NCBI RefSeq assembly: GCF_017875235.1
Contig: NZ_JAGGMI010000003.1
Coordinates: 372,001 to 436,000 of the forward strand
DNA from: Asticcacaulis solisilvae
Lineage (GTDB): Bacteria > Pseudomonadota > Alphaproteobacteria > Caulobacterales > Caulobacteraceae
Direction: 5' to 3'
DNA length: 64,000 bases
Part shown: positions 32,436 through 41,577 of the stretch, piece by piece
How the letters are laid out: each line of letters starts with the position of its first letter
How positions within the stretch are numbered: position 1 is the stretch's first letter
The notes under the pieces: generated by a model
Told to the model about the DNA's origin: nothing
Databases searched by the model: none
What the model saw: the letters and a program-made list of their open reading frames with translations, nothing else
Made by a program: the position numbers and the translations under genes

Positions 32436-32744
32436 ATGCCTTTCGGGGACTCACCCATCAAGCGCGAGGCGGGCGACGTGGACCGGCATATCGGCGCGCG
32501 CCTGCGTGGCCGCCGGACGATGCTGGGCATGTCGATCGAGTCCGTCGCGGTGGCGCTGGGTCTCGCTGCGGACGTTTACGAAAGATACGAGTCGGGCAGC
32601 GAACGCATTCCGGCTTCGGTCCTTTTCGAGGTGTCCAAGGTGTTGCGCGTCGCCGTTCGGTTCGTGTTCGATCGCTACGTCCCGGCGGCGGACGCGGCCA
32701 AGCTTTGGGCGGATCATCCCCTCGTACCCAGGACGGTGCCTTGA
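32436..32744 (+). CDS. Small XRE-family regulator
   Basis: A 102-aa HTH protein (about residues 20-75: IGARLRGRRTMLGMSIESVA, then YERYESGSERIPASVLFEVS), a shorter relative of the regulator at 12285, with which it shares the dimer-helix pattern and the upstream RNA. It starts at the 3' edge of the RNA. Probably a repressor of plasmid genes. Its targets are unknown. Confidence 0.8.
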   Translation: MPFGDSPIKREAGDVDRHIGARLRGRRTMLGMSIESVAVALGLAADVYERYESGSERIPASVLFEVSKVLRVAVRFVFDRYVPAADAAKLWADHPLVPRTVP

Positions 32745-32763
32745 TCAAAGGCAGACCAGGTTG

Positions 32764-34059
32764 TCAGGCCGGCTTCGACTCGTGGGCCGCCTTCATTTGG
32801 TAAAGTCGCTCGGGCGGATAGGTATCAACATCCGAATCGACGAGGCCGTGATGGTTGCGGCAGAGCAGAATGAGGTTCTCATAGGCGCGGCATTCCTCGT
32901 CGGTCTGGTTGGGGTCGAACCTCGGGCCGCGCGCGGTGGGGGAGCGGATGTGGCAGATATTGGCCATGGCGGTCTTGCCCTCATAAATGTCCTGGCCGCA
33001 GCCGTCGAACGCGCATTTATTCCTCGAATGGCTGTGAAGACGATTGGATACCGAGCGCAGAATAGGCTTGCGGTGCCGCGCCACTGACGAGGAAGCACCA
33101 GACTTCTTCCCGGTCTGCGCATCGCGGTCGCCATCGTCTGGGTCGCCAAAGGTGCCCTCGCGAACATAGTCGAGAGTCGGATCGGCGGAGAGATACATGG
33201 GAAAGTTCGTGGTCCTGAACACGGGTCTGGCGATGTGCTGGACCTTGCGGTCGTACATCACGATCACTTCTGGGTCGACTAGATCCGCCATCGGAACCGT
33301 GGCGACGAGCCGCAGCTTATTTCCATCGGATCGCAGATCAAGTTCCGAATTTGGTATCGTGACGGCAGGCCGTGGCCTCCCATGCCCCTTCTCCGAGACG
33401 GCGAGGGTGACGAGGGAATGGTCGTAGCCAGGCCTGACGCAAACCTCGATCGTCGCCACGCTCAGATGGTCGCGGAAGCGGACCAGCTGGGCCTTGGGCA
33501 GGGCGTAAAACCAAAATCCTGCTGAACCGAACTCCGATCGTAACCCATATCGCGTGACGAGATCCTCCAGCGAGCTGTGGAAGTCGGGCAACCCCTTCAA
33601 GTCGAGTTGAGCCGCGGAGTAGTCCCAGATGTCGTTATTCTGCTGCCCGAAAAACTGGAGTCGGTTCACGACGGGCCTATTCATCTCGCCCTGGTAAACG
33701 TCGCGCGTTAGGTCCGGTACATGCTGCGGCCCGCCGCCTTTTAGAAACCGGTAGGCGTGACCTTCGAGCGCGATTTCGCCGCTGTGGAGTTGTTCGATCA
33801 GGTCTGCAGGCGTCGTCTTCGTCTTGCCGAGATTGAAACGTCCTGCACGCACAGAGTCGAGATCGACCATCGGTAACGGCGCGCGGGCTGGAAGCGGATT
33901 GAAGTCCAGCCGGGCACGCAGAAGATTCCATATGCCGTCGCGCTTGACGCCTATGTAGCTTAGCCAGGCGTGCTCCATATTCCGGTCTTCGGTCGGCAGC
34001 TCACCGAAGAATTGCTCGACGCGGAGATCGCAGTCCGGATGCCTGTCGAAAGTGTCCAT
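32764..34059 (-). CDS. HNH endonuclease with unknown N-terminal domain
   Basis: 431 aa from ATG 34059, chosen because AGGGGAAC precedes it; the open frame extends further upstream to 34221. The C-terminal 90 residues form an HNH nuclease: KCAFDGCGQDIYEG, then ANICHI and ENLILLCRNHHGLVD, with zinc-binding cysteines and the catalytic His pair. The 330-residue N-terminal region (with VVNRLQFFGQQNNDIWDYSA) is not one I recognise and could be a sensor or DNA-recognition part. It is convergent with the XRE gene. A defence or restriction role is plausible but not shown. Confidence 0.75.
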   Translation of the reverse strand: MDTFDRHPDCDLRVEQFFGELPTEDRNMEHAWLSYIGVKRDGIWNLLRARLDFNPLPARAPLPMVDLDSVRAGRFNLGKTKTTPADLIEQLHSGEIALEGHAYRFLKGGGPQHVPDLTRDVYQGEMNRPVVNRLQFFGQQNNDIWDYSAAQLDLKGLPDFHSSLEDLVTRYGLRSEFGSAGFWFYALPKAQLVRFRDHLSVATIEVCVRPGYDHSLVTLAVSEKGHGRPRPAVTIPNSELDLRSDGNKLRLVATVPMADLVDPEVIVMYDRKVQHIARPVFRTTNFPMYLSADPTLDYVREGTFGDPDDGDRDAQTGKKSGASSSVARHRKPILRSVSNRLHSHSRNKCAFDGCGQDIYEGKTAMANICHIRSPTARGPRFDPNQTDEECRAYENLILLCRNHHGLVDSDVDTYPPERLYQMKAAHESKPA

Positions 34060-34334
34060 GTTCCCCTGGTCGGCTGTAGAGCGGCTTTCGCGATGGTCTA
34101 CCCGGCTGACATCACAGTCAACCGACAATACCAGTCCAAGATGGAGTGGCGAGCTGGTCGCTCGCCACAGTCTCTTCAGCCTCATTGACCGCCGAGCGTA
34201 CCAGATCACCCTGCGTGTCAACGGGCAAGCCGTTTCCCTCGCCTTCGGGCCAAAGGCCCTTCATCTCGGTGACACGCCGGGGCCCGATCTGATCCGCGGC
34301 GCGCGTCAATGACGCATCCGAGGAGATCATCATC

Positions 34335-34460
34335 ATGTATACGGAACATCACACAGTCGCTCTGCCCTACGAACTCGATCCGAGGTTCGAGGAACTCTTC
34401 GACCTGGTCGAGGCCTTGGAAGCCAAGTGGGCAGCCGAGCGAGAGCAAGACCAGGACTGA
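34335..34460 (+). CDS. Small acidic helical protein, 41 aa
   Basis: A 41-codon ORF (MYTEHHTVALPYELDPRFEE then LFDLVEALEAKWAAEREQDQ) that is likely a single amphipathic helix. GAGGAG lies 11 nt before the ATG and a strong terminator follows 11 nt after the stop, which supports it being real. No family known. A GGGCC-AAA-GGCCC stem lies upstream at 34247-34259. Confidence 0.55.
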   Translation: MYTEHHTVALPYELDPRFEELFDLVEALEAKWAAEREQDQD

Positions 34461-34471
34461 ATATCATTGTC

Positions 34472-34508
34472 GGCGCTGCCCGGTTCAAACGGGCGGCGCC
34501 TTTTTACT
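34472..34508 (+). terminator. Strong intrinsic terminator
   Basis: GGCGC (34472-34476) and GCCCG (34478-34482) pair with CGGGC (34490-34494) and GCGCC (34496-34500), followed by TTTTTACTTT. It ends the transcript of the 41-aa gene. Confidence 0.88.
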
Positions 34509-34509
34509 T

Positions 34510-34662
34510 TGCCTCGCTCCCGATCTGGTAACCTGTAGGCCGGCGCCTAGAGGTGCGATCGGGCTCTGCACAATGGCTGGAGCCAGGGTGATGGAACGGC
34601 GCCGGCCCGAGGGGAGACGCCCCAACAGGGGAGCCCTTTCGGACCCGAAAGGGCGCGAGGCA
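34510..34662 (+). ncRNA. Candidate multi-branched structured RNA
   Basis: A 153-nt stretch without an ORF that closes on itself. The outer stem is TGCCTCGC (34510-34517) with GCGAGGCA (34655-34662). Branch 1 is CCCGATC (34519-34525) with GATCGGG (34557-34563), enclosing ACCT-g-TAGGC / GCCTA-g-AGGT. Further stems are TGGCT-GG-AGCCA, GGGG-AGAC-GCCCC and GCCCTTTCGG-AC-CCGAAAGGGC. This is more pairing than expected from chance. It lies between a terminator and the probable oriT. It is not a tRNA, tmRNA or RNase P by eye. Confidence 0.55.
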
Positions 34663-34971
34663 CAGACCTAGATTTGCCCGGTCAAACTGGATGGCGGCAG
34701 GACCATTGCGGCAGGCCAGGACATTCCCGGGACCGACGATGGACAACAACCGATCGATCAGAAATGACCGTGTTTTTATGCACACCTTACGCCCAGCCGG
34801 CGGCGCAGATAGGTAATTGAATTAATTAGGAAAATGCACCCCAAACTATAGGCGTCAAAATAGACGCCTAGAAAGTGCCTGCCGTGCGCCGATTTTGCTT
34901 TTCTCAGCGATAACAATGACCTAAAGATTGTAACTAGGCGTCACATCTGACGCCTATAGGAGACGCCGGCC
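34663..34971. other. Probable oriT region with relaxosome operators
   Basis: A gene-free, AT-richer 310 nt directly upstream of the relaxosome, coupling-protein and relaxase genes. It holds two related palindromes: 34849-34870 (TAGGCGTC / GACGCCTA, 6-nt spacer) and 34935-34956 (TAGGCGTCA / TGACGCCTA, CATC spacer), 86 bp apart. They suit binding by the RHH protein encoded next. CTATAGG beside each palindrome resembles the CTATAG at the nic site of R388-type MobF plasmids, but the nick position is a guess. Confidence 0.55.
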
Positions 34972-35391
34972 ATGCCGAACAAGGACTACAATCGCAATGC
35001 CCGGTTCCAGCTGCGCATCGATCCGCGCACCCTGGAGAGCATCCGCCGTAAAGCGGACGCGCGCGGTCTGCCGCTCAACCAGTACATCGCGGAGATACTG
35101 GAGCGTGAAGCGGACGACACCAGCGCGTATCATCTTCAGATGGCGGCGAAGCAAAGCTTCATGGCCAATGCCATGCTCAACATGATCGCGTCGCGTCTCC
35201 TGCCAGGTGACACCCGCAAGGACGTCACGCGCGCAATCGGTGAACAGGCGAACCGACTCTTCGGCGCCAATCCCGACATTCCCGACGCGATCCTCGCGCG
35301 CACAAATGGTGACGACGACGCATTCGTTTCTGACCTTTTTTCGGTCTTCGAACGATATGCTCAGAGCCGCTGGAAAATCAAGGCTGAATAG
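34972..35391 (+). CDS. Ribbon-helix-helix relaxosome protein
   Basis: A 139-aa protein with an N-terminal ribbon-helix-helix (about 8-50: RNARFQLRIDPRTLESIRRK, then ARGLPLNQYIAEILERE). Its position before the coupling protein and relaxase matches TraY/TrwA-type accessory proteins, which bind oriT, help the relaxase nick and repress their own operon. Palindromes overlap its promoter region. The C-terminal part is helical and unassigned. AGGAGACG lies before the ATG. Confidence 0.75.
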   Translation: MPNKDYNRNARFQLRIDPRTLESIRRKADARGLPLNQYIAEILEREADDTSAYHLQMAAKQSFMANAMLNMIASRLLPGDTRKDVTRAIGEQANRLFGANPDIPDAILARTNGDDDAFVSDLFSVFERYAQSRWKIKAE

Positions 35392-35449
35392 GTGCTAAGT
35401 CATTGATTTTATGTTATACTTTTAGCCTCTCAACAGGTTGAAATTATAG

Positions 35450-37957
35450 GTGAAATCGGTGATGGACATTGGCGTGACGGCGCAGAAGAAGCGCCCTGAA
35501 AACAGCGCGGGCAGCGCGTGGCTTCGCGGCGGTCAAACGCTCGCACATACCTACGACATGATCATGGAGCTGTGGGGGAAGCTGCGGTGGATGCTGCTGT
35601 TGTGGGCCGCGTTGTGCTGGGGCATCGCAAGCAACGCGGCGCCAGACGACGATCAGATATATGCCGGCCTACACGTCGTCGCGTGGATCTACCGTACCTT
35701 CGGATCGCCCTTTCCGCAGACCTTGAGCGTTCCAGACGGTGAAGGCATCAGGCACGTCGTCACAGCGGCGACGTACGACACGATCCCTTTCATCAAGCTC
35801 TCGGTCGATCGCTACTTCGCCTACATGTGGAAAGGCGTCTGGCTGTGGCTCTTCGGTTCGGTCTGCATGGTGGCCTGGCTGTCCTATGCCTTCATCCGGT
35901 CCGGCATCCAGAAGCTCGAAAGCCACGACATTCGGGGACAGCAGATCGTCCCGCTCCATGTTCTTGTCGCGCTCATCCGGCGATACAATCTGGCAAAGGC
36001 GCGTGAGGTCAATCATGACACCTTGACGGCGCTCGGTCTGCCCAGGGCGGCGACCCGTGCGGACAGCCTCCACGGCGCCTACATGAAGCTCCGGCGTTTT
36101 TTAGACGGTGTCGCCCGCATGATCACCGGCGCCCGGATGGCGACGACGACACAGCGCGGCGGCGTCCCGGACGCGGAGAGCCGCGTCGCCGATGGAGACC
36201 GCTACGGGCGCCTGCTGACGGAGCTGCGCGCGAACTCGGACGCGCCGCATGTCCTCATCGACGACGAGCGTTGGGAAGAGGAGCGGCTGACGGATCACGA
36301 GACCGACCTGTTGGCCGTCGTGAAACAGGAGGCGGCCGGCAAGGGACTGCCGTTCTGCACCACCCCGCGCGGCTTTGTTCGACCCGCGCTCGCTCGCATA
36401 CCGTACCCCGTAAAGGCGGAGTATGAGCACACCCTGATCGTCGGCGGCACGGGCTCAGGCAAGTCCGTCGCAATCCACGGGCTGATCGACACGATCAAGG
36501 CGCGCGGCGACAGTGCGATCATCTACGATCCCGAGGGCGAGTTCATCCGCGCGCATTATCGCGAAGGCATCGACCTCATCTTCAACCCGTTCGATGCGCG
36601 CAGCGTGGACTGGTCGCCCTATATGGACCTGAGCGACCTGACGCACTGGCAGTCGAGCGCGGCTGATCTGTATCCTGACCCAAAGACGGGCGATCCCTAT
36701 TGGACCATCGCGACCCGCTCGATCTATTCCTACGCGGGCTGGTTGCTCGGCACGACGATGCGGGCACGTCACGGCCGTAACCCAACCATCAACGAATTGC
36801 TGAACCTCCTGGTGGGGCCGCATGATCGCCTCTATGCGCACCTGAAGGATACGCCGGCGGCGAACACCCTGGGCGAAAAGGCGGGGCCACGGTCGGACAG
36901 CTTGCGCAGCGTTCTGATCACCGGCGCGGAACGTCTGAGCCATCTGCTCGGCACCAAAGAGAACTTCTCCATACGCCAGTGGATCAACGATCCGAACCAG
37001 AAGGGATTCCTCTTTCTGAGCGCGCCCGAAGACCTGGCCACAACGATCAAGCCGATCCTCGCGCACCTCTCGTCGCTTACCATCACCGCGCTCCTGTCGC
37101 GCGACCCTGACCAATCGAAGAAGACGACCTGGATCGTGCTCGACGAGTTCACCTCGCTCGGCAAGATGGACAGCCTGGCGGACAGCCCGGCGCGCCTGCG
37201 CAAGTTCGGAGGGTGCATGGTGATCGGCATGCAGCAGGTCAGCCAGATCGAGGAGATCTATGGCGAGCCGAAGGCGCGATCCATCGTCGGGCAGCTGCGC
37301 AACAAGCTCATCCTGGCGTGCAACGATCCGCGCACCGGCGAGTTCATGAGCGACCTCATCGGCAAGCGCGAGGTGCGCCGGATCGAGGAGACGACTTCGT
37401 ACGGCGCGAACAACATCCGCGACGGCGTCGGCCTGTCGCCGAAAGATACGGTCGAGCCGATCGCCATGCCGGAACAGATTCAGCGCCTCGCGACCCGTAC
37501 GGGCTATGTCATGTTCAGCCCTGGACAGCAGGGCACGTCCTTCCCCGTGTCGCTGGTCACCTATCCCTATGTGATGCGCCCGTCGCTCGCACCGTCGTTC
37601 GTTTCGCACAACCGGCGCAATCCCATCGAGATCCATTATCTTCAATCGGTCGCCGCGCGCGATGAAGCGCTTGGCGGCTTGATGGCGCCTGGTGCGCAAC
37701 CCTTGTCGGCGACCGGCGACGGTCAGCACGCCCTGGACAAAGAGGCGACGCATCACGACCTGGCGGACCTAGCGCCGTTGGAAACCGATGCGGTGCGCTC
37801 GGCACCCCACCAGGCGCTGGTAGAAGAGGGCAGCGTAACCGCCTTGACACCGCAGGATGCCAAGGACGCGGCCGCCATACTGAAGCCGGCCGATCCAGGC
37901 GACATCCTCGACGCGCTCAACGACCTCGTCAACGGTCCGGGCCTCGGTGAGATCTGA
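35450..37957 (+). CDS. traD: Type IV coupling protein
   Basis: An 835-aa TraD/TrwB/VirD4-type ATPase that links the relaxosome to the secretion channel. Two membrane segments lie at about residues 44-62 and 125-148. Walker A is IVGGTGSGKSVA (about 328-340) and Walker B WIVLDEFTSLGKM (about 561-573). The stretch QQVSQIEEIYGEPKARSIVG matches the family. The C-terminus is acidic, as in proteins that dock relaxases. The first start is GTG 35450; ATG 35462 with AGGTG upstream may be the true start. It ends 2 nt before the relaxase ATG. Confidence 0.92.
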   Translation: MKSVMDIGVTAQKKRPENSAGSAWLRGGQTLAHTYDMIMELWGKLRWMLLLWAALCWGIASNAAPDDDQIYAGLHVVAWIYRTFGSPFPQTLSVPDGEGIRHVVTAATYDTIPFIKLSVDRYFAYMWKGVWLWLFGSVCMVAWLSYAFIRSGIQKLESHDIRGQQIVPLHVLVALIRRYNLAKAREVNHDTLTALGLPRAATRADSLHGAYMKLRRFLDGVARMITGARMATTTQRGGVPDAESRVADGDRYGRLLTELRANSDAPHVLIDDERWEEERLTDHETDLLAVVKQEAAGKGLPFCTTPRGFVRPALARIPYPVKAEYEHTLIVGGTGSGKSVAIHGLIDTIKARGDSAIIYDPEGEFIRAHYREGIDLIFNPFDARSVDWSPYMDLSDLTHWQSSAADLYPDPKTGDPYWTIATRSIYSYAGWLLGTTMRARHGRNPTINELLNLLVGPHDRLYAHLKDTPAANTLGEKAGPRSDSLRSVLITGAERLSHLLGTKENFSIRQWINDPNQKGFLFLSAPEDLATTIKPILAHLSSLTITALLSRDPDQSKKTTWIVLDEFTSLGKMDSLADSPARLRKFGGCMVIGMQQVSQIEEIYGEPKARSIVGQLRNKLILACNDPRTGEFMSDLIGKREVRRIEETTSYGANNIRDGVGLSPKDTVEPIAMPEQIQRLATRTGYVMFSPGQQGTSFPVSLVTYPYVMRPSLAPSFVSHNRRNPIEIHYLQSVAARDEALGGLMAPGAQPLSATGDGQHALDKEATHHDLADLAPLETDAVRSAPHQALVEEGSVTALTPQDAKDAAAILKPADPGDILDALNDLVNGPGLGEI

Positions 37958-37959
37958 CG

Positions 37960-40900
37960 ATGCTGAGCGTGTCTCGTATAGGCTCTCCGGGCGCTGCCGC
38001 CGCGTACTACACGCGCGAAGACCATCTGTCGCTGGGCCCTGGCGAGCCCGGCGCTGTCGACACGATCACGATTGTCGACCCCGATGGCGTCCTCATCGAC
38101 TATTACATGCTCCCAGAAGACGACGGCCAGACCAGGCTCTATTGGGCAGGTGAGGGTGCAGAATATCTTGGCCTTGAGGGCGAGGTGGATGAAAGCGAGC
38201 TGCGCGCGGTTCTTTACGGCATCAATCCCGACGCAGACGGCGAAGCGATCAGCAAACGCGAAGGCGCGCTCCGAAAGGCGGCCGACGAGAAAGGTGCCGA
38301 AGCGTCCGGTACTCCAGAGATCGAAGCTGGGACCGGTAGCGATCCGGCCAACGAAGAAGCCCAGGCGCGCGACGCGGAAGGCAAAGGCGGGTGGAGTACG
38401 CTGTCGCTCGACGAACGTATCGCGCTGGCGGTGCAAAGCAGCGACAAGCATGTGGCGGGATGGGACCTGACATTCAGCGCGCCGAAGTCCGTATCAATCG
38501 TCGCGCTGGACGTTGAAGGCGACGAACGCCTTCAAGATGCGCATCGTCAGGCGGTCGACGTGGCGCTCGGCTATGTCGAAAAGCACTTTTCGGTCTATCG
38601 GATACGGGAGGGACATGGCGAACGCCGCGAAGAGATCGCCGGCAATCTGTTGATGGCGCGCACCACCCACATGACGTCGCGCGCCGGCGATCCGAACCTT
38701 CACGACCACGTCCTCGTGATGAACGCTGTTCGAGACGAGGACGGAACCTGGCGTGCGCTGGAAAGCGAACACATCTTCAAGCATATGAAGCTGGCCGGCG
38801 GGGTATACCAGGCCGAGCTTCGCAACCTCGCGCGCGAACTCGGCCATGACGTCCGCGACGGCGACACGCTCAATACATTCGAGCTGTCAGAGGTTCCTGC
38901 CGACGCGATCCTGGCGCATTCCAGGCGCCACGCGCAGATCGAGGCCAATCGCAACGAAATGGAAGCGGCGAAGGGGCGCTCGCTCTCCAAGGCCGAAGAC
39001 GAGGCCGCCGTCCTGAAGGACAGGCCCGCCAAATCAGACAGGTCGCTCGAGGAACTGCGCGCCGGGTGGAGCGCGATCAACGACGACGCGGCATTCAGCG
39101 CCGGCGATGTCGCGCGCGGAGCCCTGGCGCGCGAGACGGGCAGGGACAGGTCATTTGCCAGCCCGCCGCCGTTTCTGGACATGATCGATGCGGTGAAGGA
39201 TTTCTTCCGCGGCACGTCGGCCGCCTTCGCAAAGCCGCTCGACGCGCTCAATTACGGCAAGGAGGCTGCCTTCCACACCACGACCGTGGCGACGCAGCAC
39301 GATATGCTCTATCGCGCTCTGGTCGCCAACGGCAATCGACTGCGCCTGGATGAATATATCGACACCGGCTTCTTCGACCGGGATGACTTCCAACGCGCCG
39401 ATAAGACGGTGCTCGCCGGCGTGACGACCGACGACATTGTTGATCGGGAGCGCGGGATCAACCGCCATATAGAAAACCGCCAAGGCAGGGCGCATGGCCT
39501 GGCGCCGGACCTCGTAGCCGAAGCCTTGCGCCCGGACGCGCTGCGGGCCCGCGGCATGACGGTCGCGCTCACGCCGGATCAGCTCGGCGCGGTGCAGACA
39601 TCGCTCTCCTCCAACGACGGTGTGGTGGCGATCCAGGGCTTTGCTGGCACCGGCAAGACGACGGCCTTCGAGACGATGGAAGCAACGCTCGCCGCCGTGC
39701 AGGCCATGACCAGCGCGCAGTCCTGGCTCGGCGCTGGAGCCAAGGTGACCATGCTCTTCCAGGACCAGGCAAGGGCGGATGCGTTTGGCGAGGCGAGGGC
39801 GCAGGGGCTGAAGGGCGCGGCGCCAACCCATGCCGCCGTAAAAGAACTTGCCGACAAGAACATCGAGTCCGACACGCTTTCGGCCATGCTGTCGCGCTAT
39901 GCGTTCGCGCGCGACGAGGCGCCCGGCTACATGCGCACCCTTCGCCAGGATCTGAAGGGCTCGACCCTTATCGTCGACGAGGCGTCGATGCTTGGAAACC
40001 GTCAATTGGAAACGCTCTTCCAGATGCAGTCCGACCTGAAGATCGACAAGGTTATCCTGTCGGGCGACGTCCGCCAGATCGCGGCCCTGCAGGCAGGCGC
40101 ACCCTTCAAGATGGGCATGGACCACAATCCGGCCATGGCCCGGGCCGACCTGACGACGATCATGCGGCAGAACGAAAACCCGACCCTGAAGGAAGCCGTC
40201 ATCGCCTTCGCCGAGGGCAAGTCCGCCGAAGCCATGCGACGGCTGGAACCGTTCATCCACGAAACCGGGCGCGGCGCCGGCGATGACGCGCTGGCGGCCA
40301 AGGCGCACGAACTGTGGCGCGACAGTGAGGGGCAGGCCAAGGTCGTCGTTGACACAAACGCCATGCGCGGCCGGATGAACGGGCTCATTCGTGCGGACCT
40401 GGTCGCCGCCAGTGTTGTCGCGCGCGACGCCTTCACCCAACCCACCTTTCGAGACGCCGGCCTTTCCAATCACGAGAAGATGGTCAGCCGCCTCTACGAA
40501 AAGGGTGAGGTCCTGTTCTTCTTCGGCGACGTGGGACGGTTCAAGGCGGGCGAATCCCTGGAGATCGACGCGCTGAACCATAAGCGCAATCTGATCCTCG
40601 GCACGACCCGCGACGGAAATGGGGCTAAGCTGGACCTCGCCCAGCATCAAAAGGGGCGCGACCTGCCGTTCGGCGTCTATTGGCGGACCGAAACCGAGTT
40701 CGCCACCGGCGACAAAGTCTTGTTCAACCGGACGGACAAGGAGCGGGGCATCCGGACGAACGACGAGTTCGTCATCAGGGGTTGGGACAAGGACCAGGTC
40801 CGCCTGCGCAACAAGGATGGCGGTGAAGATCTGTCAGTGCCGCGAAACGATCCGCAGCTCGAATTCATGACATATGCTTACGCGGTGACGGCCGACAAGG

Positions 40901-41250
40901 CGCAGGGCAAGTCGTTCGACCGCGTCATAGCGGTCTTGAAATCCATAGGGCAGGGCGATTTCGTCAACCATGCCCGCGCCTACATAATGGCGTCCCGCGC
41001 CAAATCCGATTTCGACCTTGTGACCGACAGCTTCCGCGACCTTATGCGGAAGGTCACCGAGCACGATGGCATCAACCTTATCGGTCTCGACAACCTGTTC
41101 GGAGGCCGGCCGAAGGCCGGCAAGGCCCTGGATCTCCCCATCGGTGCCGCGAAGGACGAGCCGGGCAACCGCTACAGCACCGACGGCAGCAAGGACATTG
41201 GCGACAAGGTCAAGGCCATGGAGCGGCCGCAACCCGAACGCGGCATGTAA
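37960..41250 (+). CDS. traA: MobF conjugative relaxase-helicase (TraA/TrwC type)
   Basis: A 1096-aa bifunctional relaxase. The N-terminal TrwC domain has the catalytic tyrosine pair in AYYTRED (about residues 16-17) and the metal-binding histidines in PNLHDHVLVMN (about 248 and 250). The C-terminal superfamily 1 helicase has GFAGTGKTTA (about 562), LIVDEASMLGNRQ (about 670) and TADKAQGKSFDRVI (about 977). It nicks oriT, stays bound to the 5' end and unwinds the transferred strand. Symbol by analogy; TrwC and TraI are the other names for this role. Long antisense ORFs are shadows. Confidence 0.92.
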   Translation: MLSVSRIGSPGAAAAYYTREDHLSLGPGEPGAVDTITIVDPDGVLIDYYMLPEDDGQTRLYWAGEGAEYLGLEGEVDESELRAVLYGINPDADGEAISKREGALRKAADEKGAEASGTPEIEAGTGSDPANEEAQARDAEGKGGWSTLSLDERIALAVQSSDKHVAGWDLTFSAPKSVSIVALDVEGDERLQDAHRQAVDVALGYVEKHFSVYRIREGHGERREEIAGNLLMARTTHMTSRAGDPNLHDHVLVMNAVRDEDGTWRALESEHIFKHMKLAGGVYQAELRNLARELGHDVRDGDTLNTFELSEVPADAILAHSRRHAQIEANRNEMEAAKGRSLSKAEDEAAVLKDRPAKSDRSLEELRAGWSAINDDAAFSAGDVARGALARETGRDRSFASPPPFLDMIDAVKDFFRGTSAAFAKPLDALNYGKEAAFHTTTVATQHDMLYRALVANGNRLRLDEYIDTGFFDRDDFQRADKTVLAGVTTDDIVDRERGINRHIENRQGRAHGLAPDLVAEALRPDALRARGMTVALTPDQLGAVQTSLSSNDGVVAIQGFAGTGKTTAFETMEATLAAVQAMTSAQSWLGAGAKVTMLFQDQARADAFGEARAQGLKGAAPTHAAVKELADKNIESDTLSAMLSRYAFARDEAPGYMRTLRQDLKGSTLIVDEASMLGNRQLETLFQMQSDLKIDKVILSGDVRQIAALQAGAPFKMGMDHNPAMARADLTTIMRQNENPTLKEAVIAFAEGKSAEAMRRLEPFIHETGRGAGDDALAAKAHELWRDSEGQAKVVVDTNAMRGRMNGLIRADLVAASVVARDAFTQPTFRDAGLSNHEKMVSRLYEKGEVLFFFGDVGRFKAGESLEIDALNHKRNLILGTTRDGNGAKLDLAQHQKGRDLPFGVYWRTETEFATGDKVLFNRTDKERGIRTNDEFVIRGWDKDQVRLRNKDGGEDLSVPRNDPQLEFMTYAYAVTADKAQGKSFDRVIAVLKSIGQGDFVNHARAYIMASRAKSDFDLVTDSFRDLMRKVTEHDGINLIGLDNLFGGRPKAGKALDLPIGAAKDEPGNRYSTDGSKDIGDKVKAMERPQPERGM

Positions 41251-41286
41251 CCCCCATATCAAACTCAGAACGGAAAGAGAGGCAAA

Positions 41287-41577
41287 ATGCCTGGATATAT
41301 GATTTGCGGCGAATGTCAGCCGCCGAACTTGGATGAGGCGGCGATGCAGGACCTGCTTCGCCGACACTACACTGACTTCAAGGGCCAGCCTGCGCTCTGC
41401 CTATGCACAGACGTCCGCTCGCGCATGTATATTGCGCGCCTGGCCGACCAGTTCGTGCTCAAGCGGTGGCCGGGGAGCGGCCATGAGCATGCCGTCGATT
41501 GCGACCGTTACGAGCCGCCGCTCGAAGCTTCCGGTCTCGGGCGGTTGATGGGCTCAGCCATCCGGGAAGAGCGTTGA
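41287..41577 (+). CDS. DUF1173 protein, N-terminal part (split gene)
   Basis: 96 aa. RRHYTDFKGQPALCLC, FVLKRWPGSGHEHAVDC and YEPPLEASGLGRLMGSAIRE are the N-terminal landmarks of DUF1173, a protein of alphaproteobacterial mobile elements that is normally about 400 aa in one frame. Here the frame ends at TGA 41575-41577 and the rest continues in another frame. AAAGAGAGG precedes the ATG. It follows the relaxase gene by 36 nt, probably in the same transcript. Confidence 0.7.
   Translation: MPGYMICGECQPPNLDEAAMQDLLRRHYTDFKGQPALCLCTDVRSRMYIARLADQFVLKRWPGSGHEHAVDCDRYEPPLEASGLGRLMGSAIREER

Noticed and set aside
34510-34662. tRNA, tmRNA or RNase P RNA
   Set aside because: No anticodon arm or T-loop consensus, no tag frame and no RNase P core sequence could be found.
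36455-40650. 433-aa and 499-aa minus-strand ORFs over traD and the relaxase
   Set aside because: They are antisense to genes with complete catalytic motifs; their translations are arginine/aspartate-rich without domains.
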